A stretch of 64,000 nucleotides of DNA from contig CAVPWP010000020.1 of the NCBI GenBank assembly GCA_963709395.1, positions 434,001 through 498,000 on the forward strand, read 5' to 3'. Made by a program: the position numbers and the translations under genes. The notes beneath the pieces were generated by a model, which was given only the letters and a program-made list of their open reading frames with translations, ran no database searches and was not told the origin of the DNA. How positions within the stretch are numbered: position 1 is the first letter of the stretch; every line of letters begins with the position of its first letter. This DNA comes from CAVPWP01 sp963709395. GTDB lineage: Bacteria > Pseudomonadota > Alphaproteobacteria > Rhodobacterales > Rhodobacteraceae. Below, piece after piece: positions 17,675 to 26,039 of the stretch.

Positions 17675-17695
17675 CCAGCCCAGGTCTCTGGCTGG
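17675..17695. terminator. Possible bidirectional hairpin between hemH and an L,D-transpeptidase gene
   Basis: CCAGCC pairs with GGCTGG over a 9-nt loop in the 24-bp gap between convergent stops. There is no U-tract on either strand, so efficiency as a terminator is doubtful. Confidence 0.35.
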
Positions 17696-17697
17696 CG

Positions 17698-18297
17698 TCA
17701 GATCAACAGAACCTGCGTGCCGACCCGTGCCATCTCGTACAACTCTTCGATGTGCTCGTTGTAAAGACCGATGCACCCGTTCGAAGAGCGACGGCCGATC
17801 TTGCGGGTGTCGTGGGTTCCGTGGATACGGTAGTAGGTCCAGCTGAGATGCAGCGCGCGGGTTCCAAGCGGATTGTCCGGCCCCGGCGGCACATAGTCCG
17901 GCCATTCGGGATTGCGCTGCTTCATCGACGGCGTTGGACGCCAGTCGGGCTCGGGGTCCTTGAAGGTCACGCTGGTGCGTCCGCGACGGGTCAGATCCTC
18001 GCTGATCGGCACGGAGGTCGGGTAGACGCGGTAGGTCAATCCATCGGCCGACCAGTAGTGCAGAGCGCGTGAATCGATATCCACGAGCACCGCGCCGTTG
18101 TTCAGATTGTCGAAATACGGCTGCCACTCCCGCGACCGGAAAACGGCAACATTCCGCGTGACGGTGCCGGTGACCGGCTTTTCCATCTCGACCGTGTTGG
18201 GAAGTTCCTGCGCAATCGCAGGCACCGCAGCCGCAGCGGCGATACTGGTCCCAAGAAAGGTGCGCCGGTTGAACGTTGTACGTCCCGGTTTCGTCAT
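17698..18297 (-). CDS. L,D-transpeptidase (YkuD domain), Tat-type signal
   Basis: The protein of 199 aa begins with a twin-arginine signal (NRRTFLGTSIAAAAAVPAIAQ), so export is expected. The YkuD catalytic region has HGTHDTRKIGRRSSNGCIGL near the C-terminus, with the His and nucleophilic Cys of the family. Such enzymes form 3-3 crosslinks in peptidoglycan or attach proteins to it. The ATG at 18297 was chosen because it puts the signal at the N-terminus; the frame continues 48 codons upstream through a promoter-like sequence. A second YkuD protein is 660 bp away, beyond a CAP lipoprotein. Confidence 0.92.
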   Translation of the reverse strand: MTKPGRTTFNRRTFLGTSIAAAAAVPAIAQELPNTVEMEKPVTGTVTRNVAVFRSREWQPYFDNLNNGAVLVDIDSRALHYWSADGLTYRVYPTSVPISEDLTRRGRTSVTFKDPEPDWRPTPSMKQRNPEWPDYVPPGPDNPLGTRALHLSWTYYRIHGTHDTRKIGRRSSNGCIGLYNEHIEELYEMARVGTQVLLI

Positions 18298-18338
18298 CTT
18301 TCGCCTCCACGCGAATCCATTCGTTTCTTCAACACCAC

Positions 18339-18367
18339 AAAATAAGACCTTCGACGGGTTTTCGCAA
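18339..18367 (-). promoter_or_regulatory. Putative promoter of the Tat-exported L,D-transpeptidase gene
   Basis: On the minus strand TTGCGA (18367-18362), a 17-bp spacer and TATTTT (18344-18339) lie 42 bp before the ATG. The same -35 variant, TTGCGA, occurs in the rimP promoter candidate. Confidence 0.45.
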
Positions 18368-18464
18368 TTCACTCTCACGTCAGCATGGCTTTCCGGCAAC
18401 GGTTCCATTTGAACCGCCAGACGCGAGGCTGTAAGCGTCATTCGATTTCTGCCAGTGAGGCCCC

Positions 18465-19004
18465 ATGAAGATCTTTGCCGCCCTAGTCACCGCAGCCGTC
18501 TTGCTGTCCGCCTGCGCCGCCCCCGAAGGCCCGCGTTTCGGACCCGACGGACAACCGCTGCCGCAGATCTATCGGATCACCGCGCGTGACGAGGCCCGCA
18601 TCCAGTTCCGCATGCTCGATTCGATCAATGCACTGCGTCAGGCGCAGGGGGCGCAGCCGCTTGAGCTGAACGCCGAACTCAATGCGGCCGCTGCGACGCA
18701 CTCACGCGACATGTCTGTCCAGAATCGCCCCTGGAACTTCGGTTCGGACGGATCCTCACCGATCGTCCGCGTGCAGCGTACGGGATACAGTGGACGCTTC
18801 ATCGACGAGATCATCGCCGAGACATACGAAACCGAGCTGCAGACACTAAGTGGCTGGATGTCAGATCCAAGGGCGCGCCCGGTGATCCTCGATCCGCGCG
18901 CCAACGAACTGGGCTTCGCCTGGTTTCAGGAAGAGGCTGGAAAAATCTGGTGGACGCTGATCACGGGTCAGAGCGGCGGGTTCGCTCCTGCTCCTGGGTT
19001 CTGA
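18465..19004 (+). CDS. CAP (SCP/PR1) domain lipoprotein
   Basis: The protein of 179 aa starts with a lipoprotein signal: a hydrophobic stretch ending in the lipobox LLSAC (Cys17), so it is probably lipid-anchored in the envelope. The CAP fold follows, with INALRQAQG, LNAELNAAAATHSRDMS, EIIAETYET and a C-terminal WWTLITGQ. The function of bacterial CAP proteins is poorly known. It lies between two L,D-transpeptidase genes, which suggests a cell-wall context. Its last 44 nt overlap the end of the convergent second transpeptidase gene. Confidence 0.85.
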   Translation: MKIFAALVTAAVLLSACAAPEGPRFGPDGQPLPQIYRITARDEARIQFRMLDSINALRQAQGAQPLELNAELNAAAATHSRDMSVQNRPWNFGSDGSSPIVRVQRTGYSGRFIDEIIAETYETELQTLSGWMSDPRARPVILDPRANELGFAWFQEEAGKIWWTLITGQSGGFAPAPGF

Positions 19005-19569
19005 TCTGTCCGTCAGCGGTTTGCGGGTCGGCGAGTGCTGTTGACTGCGCGTCGGCAGCGGGGACGCCCGTGTCCTCGATCAGGGAAATCGGGGTGCCCG
19101 TGCGCACCATCGCGTAGATCTGACGCATCTCTTCGTCGGTGACGGCAATGCATCCCGCCGTCCAGTCGCGGTTCAATGCCTTTCGCGCGCCGTTCGGCTG
19201 GCCGTGAATGAAGATGTCGCCGCCCGGTTCGACCCCGAGCATCTGGGCGCGCGCCATGTCTTCGGCGTTCGGGTAGGAGATACCAAGCGACAGATGAAAG
19301 CTGCTTTGCGGATTGCGCCGGTCGATGATGTAGTCGCCGACCGGGGTGCGCCCGTCGCCTTCACGCTCCTTATGGCCGCGGGGCTCGAATCCGAGATCGA
19401 TATCGACGACCTTCAGCGGTGTGTCGTGGTGCATGAGGTACATCTTGCGGCTGTCCTTGTAGACAAGGATGCGCGTCACCTCGGGGCCATCATAGGTATA
19501 GGTCGTCGGGGAACAGCCGGTAAGCGCAAGCGCCCCCGCCAGAACCATCGCAAGGAAAGTGAGTTTCAT
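18961..19569 (-). CDS. L,D-transpeptidase family lipoprotein (YkuD domain)
   Basis: The protein of 202 aa begins with a lipoprotein signal (LAMVLAGALALTGC), giving a lipid-anchored Cys near residue 19. The YkuD domain has FIHGQPNGARKALNRDWTAGCIAV with His and catalytic Cys. It is likely an envelope enzyme that remodels peptidoglycan stems. The ATG at 19569 was chosen by the signal peptide; the frame is open for 70 more codons upstream without supporting features. The unstructured C-terminal about 35 residues (Gln/Thr/Asp-rich) are encoded over the end of the CAP gene on the other strand. Confidence 0.92.
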   Translation of the reverse strand: MKLTFLAMVLAGALALTGCSPTTYTYDGPEVTRILVYKDSRKMYLMHHDTPLKVVDIDLGFEPRGHKEREGDGRTPVGDYIIDRRNPQSSFHLSLGISYPNAEDMARAQMLGVEPGGDIFIHGQPNGARKALNRDWTAGCIAVTDEEMRQIYAMVRTGTPISLIEDTGVPAADAQSTALADPQTADGQIRTQEQERTRRSDP

Positions 19570-19657
19570 TCTGCCTGCCCGTTCCGAATTTCTCTTCGGT
19601 TTCAGAGATTCATAACCGAAAACAGGCCATCGCGGAAGCGGTTTTAGCTGAGCATTC

Positions 19658-20458
19658 TTACGATGCTCGGTCTGCCTGCGCGGTGTCTGTCCGGTCGCCA
19701 AGCCGGGCTTCGATCGCGGCAAGCCGTGCGAGGACCTCGTCGCGATAGGCATCGGTCGCGGTGTTCGCCTCTTCGGCATGGGCGTCCTGCATCGAGTTCA
19801 CGATGAGGCCCACCAGCAGGTTCACCACCGCGAAAGTGGTGACCATGATGAACGGCACGAAGAAGGCCCAGGCATAGGGATAGGTCTCCATCACCGGGCG
19901 CACGATGCCCATCGACCAGCTTTCCAGCGTCATGATCTGGAACAGCGAATAGGCCGACCGGCCCAGCGTCCCGAACCAGTCGGGATAGCTTGCCGCGAAG
20001 AGCTTGGTCGCCATGACGGCGCCGACGTAAAAGATCAGCGCCATCAAGAGGAAGACCGAGCCCATGCCGGGCAGCGCCGTGACGAAGCCTTCGACCACCC
20101 GGCGTAGCCGAGGCGCGACCGAAATCACCCGCAAGAGTCGCAGGATGCGCAATGCACGCAAAACACTGAATGTCTGGGCGCCGGGTATCAGAGCGACGCC
20201 AACGATGACGAAATCAAAGAGGTTCCACCCGGAGCGGAAGAACGACAACCGGTAGGCCACCAGCTTCAGTCCGATTTCGACGACGAAGACGGCAAGGCAG
20301 GCCTGGTCGAGCAGACGGATGATCCCTCCCCAGCGGTCCATCAGGGTCTGCGAGGTCTCCATCCCCAGAAGGATGGCGTTGAACAGGATCACACCGAGAA
20401 TCGTGTTCCGCACGGCGGCGCGGTCAAGAAACTCTTTCAGGCGGGTCCGTTCAGTCAT
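19658..20458 (-). CDS. Voltage-gated sodium channel of the BacNav (NaChBac/NavAb) type
   Basis: The protein of 266 aa has a six-transmembrane ion-channel layout. The S4 segment carries regularly spaced arginines (VLRALRILRLLRVISVAPRLRR). The pore loop reads TLESWSM, the selectivity filter of NavAb-type sodium channels rather than a potassium filter (TVGYG). After S6 (NLLVGLIVNSMQD) there is a short C-terminal helix with coiled-coil character, as needed for tetramers. Its ATG overlaps the stop of the upstream RNA methyltransferase (ATGA, 20455-20458). In marine and alkaliphilic bacteria such channels link sodium entry to motility and pH response; that role here is inference. Confidence 0.9.
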   Translation of the reverse strand: MTERTRLKEFLDRAAVRNTILGVILFNAILLGMETSQTLMDRWGGIIRLLDQACLAVFVVEIGLKLVAYRLSFFRSGWNLFDFVIVGVALIPGAQTFSVLRALRILRLLRVISVAPRLRRVVEGFVTALPGMGSVFLLMALIFYVGAVMATKLFAASYPDWFGTLGRSAYSLFQIMTLESWSMGIVRPVMETYPYAWAFFVPFIMVTTFAVVNLLVGLIVNSMQDAHAEEANTATDAYRDEVLARLAAIEARLGDRTDTAQADRAS

Positions 20459-21714
20459 TTCGGGCGTGTCCTTTGTGCGGCTGGGGCCGTCCGTATGAAA
20501 GCGGCGGCGAGTTCGACGTGGCTGCTCCAGCGGAACTGGTCGATCACGTCGATCCATTCAAGTGAATATCCGCCTTTCGCCAGAATCTGCGCATCGCGAG
20601 CGAAGGTGACCGGGTTGCAGGACACCATCGCGATCCGCGCCGGCCCGCCTTCGGCCAACCGGCCCGCCTGCGCCTCGGCCCCGGCGCGGGGCGGGTCGAT
20701 GACGGCGGCGTCGAAACGGGCAAACTCGATGGGTTCCAGCGGACGGCGAAACAGATCCCGTGTCTCGGTCGTGACCTTTCGCAGCCCGCTGGCATGGCGC
20801 CACCCGCGGTCAAGCGCGGCGAGAAGGGCTGCGTCTCCTTCGACGGCGTGCACCTCCGCGCCGGCTGCCAGAGGCAGCGCGAAGGTGCCCAAGCCCGAAA
20901 ATAGATCGACGATCCGGGCCGCTCCGCCGGTGGCTTCCGACACGCTGGCGCGCAGGGCCGCCTCGCCCTCGGCCGTGGCTTGTAGGAAGGCGCCGGACGG
21001 CGGAGTGACCGCAACCGATCCGAAGCGGACGATGGGCGGGCGCCGTTCGGCCAGGATCTCGCCGTTCCACGCGACGCGGGCAAGGTCATGCGCCTCCGCG
21101 ACGGCGATGATCTTGGTCCAGAGCGCCGGGTCGACCGGTCTTGCATCCTCGACCGTCACGTCGAGACCCGACTCGGTGATCAGAACCCCGACCCGGATCT
21201 GCCCCTTTCGCGACGCACCTAGACCGGTCAACGCCTCGATCGCGGGAAGCGATGCCAGAAGGGCCGGATGCAGGACGCGGCAGTCTGCAATGGGGACCAC
21301 TGTATCGCTCGCGCGCGTGTGAAACCCGACCAGGGGGCCGGCTTTGGTGCGCAGGCCGGACAGCGTTGCACGGCGGCGCGTCGCGGGCGGCGACGTATGA
21401 AGGCGACGGATTGGCGCGGGCAGGCCGCGCGCCTCCATCGCGGTGCGGACGATACCCACCTTCCAGTCGGCGACAAACCCGTCGCTGGCATGTTGAACCA
21501 CGCATCCGCCGCAGCGGCGATAGTGCGGGCAGGGCGGGCGCACGCGATTGGGCGACGGCGTCAGGATGCGCGGCGCGGTCAGCATGTCTCCGTCAAGCGT
21601 GCCCTCGACCTCTTCACCGGGAAGCGTCAGCGGAACGAACACCGGACCGGGGGCGATTCCGTCACCCTTCAGGCCAAGGCGTTCGATCGTGACGTGGACA
21701 GTGTCGTTGGCCAT
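20455..21714 (-). CDS. Class I SAM-dependent RNA (uracil-C5)-methyltransferase, TrmA/RlmD family
   Basis: The protein of 419 aa has an N-terminal TRAM-like domain, a [4Fe-4S] cysteine motif (CPHYRRCGGC plus a later Cys), the SAM motif VDLFSGLGTFALPLA and the catalytic region MVSCNPVTFARD with the nucleophilic Cys. It should methylate C5 of a uridine in 23S rRNA (as RlmD/RlmC) or tRNA (as TrmA); the target cannot be set from the sequence alone. It starts a two-gene unit with the sodium channel and follows a VOC-family gene by 3 nt. Confidence 0.9.
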   Translation of the reverse strand: MANDTVHVTIERLGLKGDGIAPGPVFVPLTLPGEEVEGTLDGDMLTAPRILTPSPNRVRPPCPHYRRCGGCVVQHASDGFVADWKVGIVRTAMEARGLPAPIRRLHTSPPATRRRATLSGLRTKAGPLVGFHTRASDTVVPIADCRVLHPALLASLPAIEALTGLGASRKGQIRVGVLITESGLDVTVEDARPVDPALWTKIIAVAEAHDLARVAWNGEILAERRPPIVRFGSVAVTPPSGAFLQATAEGEAALRASVSEATGGAARIVDLFSGLGTFALPLAAGAEVHAVEGDAALLAALDRGWRHASGLRKVTTETRDLFRRPLEPIEFARFDAAVIDPPRAGAEAQAGRLAEGGPARIAMVSCNPVTFARDAQILAKGGYSLEWIDVIDQFRWSSHVELAAAFIRTAPAAQRTRPK

Positions 21715-21717
21715 CGC

Positions 21718-22140
21718 TCAGACCGTCGGAACGGCGGGGCTGAAGGCATAGCCCTCGGGGCTGAGGATCGTGGCTTCGCGCAGTCCGTGGGGTTTGTCCC
21801 TTGGCGGCTCGATCACGGTGCCGCCTGCTTCCGCAGCCCTGGCCACGGCTGTGTCGGGGTCGATGCCGAAAAGGTAAAGCTGGACGCCCGATCCGCGCGG
21901 CGGGGTATCAGGAAGCAGCCCGTGTACCGGATGCGCGCCGAAGGTCGCGTCCGCGTGAATCTGGAAGATCGCGCCGGTGTGCACCACGATTGCGAAATCG
22001 GACGACACGCGGTGCGTGGCAAGGCCGAAGGTGGTGCCCAGAAAGGCGACAAGCCGCGGCACATCGGGGCTGAGAAGATTCACCCCCAGCCCCCCGAGGC
22101 TGCGCCCGAAATCCTCGGCTGGGACCTTGTCGTAATCCAT
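21718..22140 (-). CDS. VOC (glyoxalase/bleomycin resistance) family protein
   Basis: The protein of 140 aa has the paired beta-alpha-beta-beta-beta modules of the vicinal oxygen chelate superfamily: NLLSPDVPRLVAFLGTTFGL in the first half, YLFGIDPDTAVARAAEAGGTVIEPPRD in the second. A metal-ligand histidine (VVHTG) may be present. Substrate and reaction are unknown; members range from lactoylglutathione lyases to binding proteins. The gene ends 3 nt before the RNA methyltransferase, so they are probably co-transcribed. Confidence 0.82.
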   Translation of the reverse strand: MDYDKVPAEDFGRSLGGLGVNLLSPDVPRLVAFLGTTFGLATHRVSSDFAIVVHTGAIFQIHADATFGAHPVHGLLPDTPPRGSGVQLYLFGIDPDTAVARAAEAGGTVIEPPRDKPHGLREATILSPEGYAFSPAVPTV

Positions 22141-22204
22141 GATGGCTCCGGCAACTACGGCAGAAATGCTGCCCTATAGTGCCCGAAAACGCCAGCGCAT
22201 TCCG

Positions 22205-24025
22205 CTATTCCGCCGCCTCGGGCAGGCAGATGAACCCGCCCGACTGCCGGTCCCAGAACCGGGCATAGACGCCGCCCCGCTGAAGCAGCGCGTCATGTGT
22301 GCCCTGCTCGACGATGCGTCCCTGGTCGAGAACAACGATGCGATCCATGCGCGCGATGGTCGACAGCCTGTGGGCGATGGCCAGCACTGTCTTGCCCTCC
22401 ATCACGTTCTCGAGCGCGTGCTGGATCAGGGCCTCTACCTCGGAGTCGAGCGCGCTTGTCGCTTCGTCCAGAACAAGGATCGGGGCGTCCTTCAGGATCG
22501 CCCGGGCCAGCGCGATTCGCTGGCGCTGGCCACCCGACAGCTTGACCCCGCGCTCGCCCAGATGCGCGTCATAGCCCTTGCGCCCCTTGAAGTCCTCGAG
22601 CTTCAGGATGAACTCGTGCGCTTCGGCGCGCCTGGCGGCCTCGATCATCTCTTCTTCGGTCGCGTCCGGACGGCCGTAAAGGATATTGTCGCGCGCCGAG
22701 CGGTTGAACATCGCGGTTTCCTGCGTGACCATCGCGATCTGCCGGCGCAGGGATTCCTGCGTGATCCTGCGCACGTCGATCCCGTCGATCAGCACCCGGC
22801 CCGTTTCGGTGTCGTAGAGCCGCAGAAGCAGCGCCACGAGGGTGGACTTGCCCGCCCCCGACGCGCCCACGATCCCGACCTTCTCGCCCGGACGGATGGT
22901 CAGCGCGATCTGGTCGACCCCACCGGTTTCCCGCCCATAGGCGAACGAGACGTCGTCGAACGCGATCTCACCCCGCACCCGGTCGACCGAGACCGCGCCG
23001 GGGTCGTCGGCCAGCGTGTAGGGCGGCGTCAGCGTGTGCATGCCATCCTCGACCTCGCCGACGCTGGCGTAGATGCTCATCAGCGTCATGCTGACCCAGC
23101 CCGACATCTGTGCGATCCGCAGCGAGATCGCACCAGACGCCGCAATGTCGCCGGGAGTGGCCCCGCCCTGCTGCCACAGAAGGACGGTCCCGCCGACAAG
23201 GATCACGGGCAGAACCCCGGCGATCGCCATCAGTGCAAGCCGGAACCACGACGACACGACACCGAAATCCAGCGCACGCTCGCGGTAGGTTCCCATCGAC
23301 TTCAGCGCCGCGCGGTCCTCGTGTTCGTGATGGGCGAAAAGCTTCACCGTCTTGATGTTGGTGATCGTGTCCACGACCTGCCCGGTCACGTTCGCCCGCG
23401 CCGCTGCACGGGCCGTCGACGTGGCGCGGATCCGGGGCAGGAAGAAGCGGATCAGTGTCAGGTAGGCGACAAGCCACACCGCCAGCGCCAGCGCGACCCA
23501 CGCATCGATGGCCAGAAGGAACACCGCCGAGCCAAGGATCGACGCCAGCGCGAAAGCCACGACGTTGATCGTCTCGCTGGCCACGTCGGTGACGGCGCGC
23601 GCCGCCTGCATCTGCTTCTGGGCCAGCCGGCCGGCGAAATCGTTGTCGAAGAAGGTCACCGCCTGACCCAGCGTCCAGCGGTGGATGCGCGACAGTACCT
23701 GCGGCATGACGTTGGGCGCGATCCAGAGCGCGTTGGTCGCCGAAGACGCGCCAAAGACCAGCGGGCGCAGGACAAGATAGAAGAAGGCGAACCCGGCCAC
23801 TAGGACCGCGTTGTCGCGCAGGAACCCGGGGGTCGGATCGCCCGCCGCGGCGTCCACCACCGCCCCAAGCAGAAGGGCCGAGATGACCTCCATCGTGCCG
23901 GCAAGCGCCGATACGGCCGCCGCCCCGATCAGCAGCGGCCACGACCCACCAAGGCACCACATGAAGAAAGCGCCCAGAGTACGCGGGGGGTCGCGGTCGA
24001 CCGGGGCGAAGGGATCGAACGTCAT
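22205..24025 (-). CDS. ABC exporter half-transporter (TMD-NBD fusion), second gene of a pair
   Basis: The protein of 606 aa has an N-terminal type IV exporter membrane domain of about six helices. The C-terminal ATPase has Walker A GASGAGKST, signature LSGGQRQR and Walker B ILVLDEATSALD with an intact catalytic Glu. Its start overlaps the stop of a homologous half-transporter (ATGA, 24022-24025), so the two probably form a heterodimer, although each has a canonical ATP site. It is MsbA/multidrug-like; the substrate is unknown. Confidence 0.92.
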   Translation of the reverse strand: MTFDPFAPVDRDPPRTLGAFFMWCLGGSWPLLIGAAAVSALAGTMEVISALLLGAVVDAAAGDPTPGFLRDNAVLVAGFAFFYLVLRPLVFGASSATNALWIAPNVMPQVLSRIHRWTLGQAVTFFDNDFAGRLAQKQMQAARAVTDVASETINVVAFALASILGSAVFLLAIDAWVALALAVWLVAYLTLIRFFLPRIRATSTARAAARANVTGQVVDTITNIKTVKLFAHHEHEDRAALKSMGTYRERALDFGVVSSWFRLALMAIAGVLPVILVGGTVLLWQQGGATPGDIAASGAISLRIAQMSGWVSMTLMSIYASVGEVEDGMHTLTPPYTLADDPGAVSVDRVRGEIAFDDVSFAYGRETGGVDQIALTIRPGEKVGIVGASGAGKSTLVALLLRLYDTETGRVLIDGIDVRRITQESLRRQIAMVTQETAMFNRSARDNILYGRPDATEEEMIEAARRAEAHEFILKLEDFKGRKGYDAHLGERGVKLSGGQRQRIALARAILKDAPILVLDEATSALDSEVEALIQHALENVMEGKTVLAIAHRLSTIARMDRIVVLDQGRIVEQGTHDALLQRGGVYARFWDRQSGGFICLPEAAE

Positions 24026-25875
24026 TCCGCCGCGGCCTCGGCTTCGTCCGTGCCGATGAAACCGCCCGACTGCCGCGCCCAGAAGCGCGCGTAAAGCCCC
24101 TCGTGCGCCAGAAGCTCGGCGTGGCTGCCGTCTTCGGCCACACGACCGCCGTCAAGGACGACGATGCGGTCCATGTGCTGGATCGTGGAAAGCCTATGCG
24201 CGATCGCGATGACTGTCTTGCCCTCCATCATGCCGTAAAGCGTCTTCTGGATTTCCGCTTCGACTTCGGAATCTAGCGCGCTTGTCGCTTCGTCCAGCAC
24301 GAGGATCGGCGCGTCCTTCAGAATGACGCGGGCAAGGGCCACCCGCTGGCGCTGTCCACCGGACAGTTTCACGCCGCGTTCGCCCACATGAGCGTCATAG
24401 CCCTTGCGGCCTTGCGGATCTTCCAGGTCCAGAATGAACTCATGCGCCTCGGCCTGCCGGGCGGCCGAGATCACCATCTCTTCGGTCGCGTCGGGGCGGC
24501 CGTAGAGGATGTTGTCGCGGACCGAGCGGTGCAGAAGCGCGGTGTCCTGCTGCACCATTCCGATGACCTTGCGAAGGCTGTCCTGAGTAACGGTCGAGAT
24601 GTCCTGGCCGTCGATCAGGATCTTGCCCTTCTCGACATCGTAGAACCGCAGCAGAAGCTTCACCAGCGTCGACTTCCCGGCGCCCGAACGGCCCACAAGC
24701 CCCACCTTTTCTCCCGGCGCGATGGTCAGCGTGATGTCGTCAAGACCGCCCGTGTCGCGCCCATAGTGATGCGACAGATGCTCGATCCGGATACCGCCCT
24801 GCGTCAGCTTGAGCGGCACGGCATCGGGACGGTCGGTCAGGGTCAAGGGTTGGGCAATCGTCTCCATCCCCTCGGCCACGACACCGAGGTTCTGCACGAG
24901 GTTCGTCATCGCCCACATGATCCAGTAGGTCATGTTGTTCAGCCGCAGCGCCAGGGCTGCCGCGGCGGCGACGACACCCGCGGTGGCCGATCCCTGCGCC
25001 CAGAGCCAGATCGCAAGGCCCGTGACCGACACGATGAGAAAGCCATTCAGCGTGGTCAGCGCGACGTCCATCGTCGTGATGATCCGCATCTCGCGCTGGA
25101 AGGTCTGGCGCGCGGTCTCGATCGCTTCCTTGGCGTAGATGACTTCGCGGTCGTGATGCGCGAACATCTTGACCGCATGGATGTTGGAGTAGCTGTCGAC
25201 GACACGTCCGGTGATCGCGCTGCGGGCGTCGGAACTGGCCGTGGCGGCGGGCCCGGCGCGCCGGATCGTCCAGCGCATCAGCAGAAGGTAGCCGGTGATC
25301 CACACCAGCATGGGAACCGCAAGCCACGGATCGAATCCCGAGAGCAGCACGGTCGCCCCGATCAGCGTAGTCACGGCGAAGGCCACCGCATCGAGAAGCT
25401 GGAACACCGCTTCGCCCGCCGCCGGCGGCGTCTGCATGATGCGGTTGGCGATCCGCCCGGCGAAGTCGTTCTCGAACCACCCCACAGACTGGCGCAGCAC
25501 ATGGCGGTGCGACCGCCAGCGGATGAGCGTGCCGAAGTTGGGCAGGATCGTGTTGTGCAGAAGTGCCACGTCGATCCCCGCGATGATCGGGCGCGCGATC
25601 AGAACGAAGAGCGCGGCCAGAAGGAATTCGGCGCCATGCTCGGACCAGATCAGCTGGGGCTCGCCCTGGGCGAGAAGGTCGACGATTCGCGCCACGTACC
25701 AGACCATGAGGATTTCGACGGCGGCCACGGCCACCTTCAGGCCGGCCGTCACGATCAGTACCCGGCGGAAGGGCAGCGCATACTCGCGCAGGAACGGCCA
25801 CAGCCGCTGCGGGGGAATGTCGGTCTGGCGATAGTCGATGTAAGGGTCGACGAGGGTTTCGAAAAAGCGGAACAT
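24022..25875 (-). CDS. ABC exporter half-transporter (TMD-NBD fusion), first gene of a pair
   Basis: The protein of 617 aa has the same layout as its neighbour: a membrane domain with six predicted helices (for example FRRVLIVTAGLKVAVAAVEILMV-like and ATVLLSGFDPWLAVPMLVW regions), then an ATPase with GRSGAGKSTLVKLLLRFYD, LSGGQRQRVALARV and ILVLDEATSALD. The NBDs of the two genes are very alike, suggesting duplication followed by obligate pairing. Upstream, a 164-bp gap separates it from the CCA transferase. Lipid or drug export is the general role of the family. Confidence 0.92.
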   Translation of the reverse strand: MFRFFETLVDPYIDYRQTDIPPQRLWPFLREYALPFRRVLIVTAGLKVAVAAVEILMVWYVARIVDLLAQGEPQLIWSEHGAEFLLAALFVLIARPIIAGIDVALLHNTILPNFGTLIRWRSHRHVLRQSVGWFENDFAGRIANRIMQTPPAAGEAVFQLLDAVAFAVTTLIGATVLLSGFDPWLAVPMLVWITGYLLLMRWTIRRAGPAATASSDARSAITGRVVDSYSNIHAVKMFAHHDREVIYAKEAIETARQTFQREMRIITTMDVALTTLNGFLIVSVTGLAIWLWAQGSATAGVVAAAAALALRLNNMTYWIMWAMTNLVQNLGVVAEGMETIAQPLTLTDRPDAVPLKLTQGGIRIEHLSHHYGRDTGGLDDITLTIAPGEKVGLVGRSGAGKSTLVKLLLRFYDVEKGKILIDGQDISTVTQDSLRKVIGMVQQDTALLHRSVRDNILYGRPDATEEMVISAARQAEAHEFILDLEDPQGRKGYDAHVGERGVKLSGGQRQRVALARVILKDAPILVLDEATSALDSEVEAEIQKTLYGMMEGKTVIAIAHRLSTIQHMDRIVVLDGGRVAEDGSHAELLAHEGLYARFWARQSGGFIGTDEAEAAAE

Positions 25876-26039
25876 CCGGGGGCTCCCGAAGGGCGGTCAA
25901 CGATGGGTAAGCGGGTAGGCCTTGGCCATCACCCGCGCGCGCAGGTCTGGCTCAGGCGAAGCTGATCAGAAGTCTTGCACGGTCCATCGACGGCCCTCCG
26001 TAAGGTCTGCGCGGTGATTACCCCGAAACCGGAAGCCTG

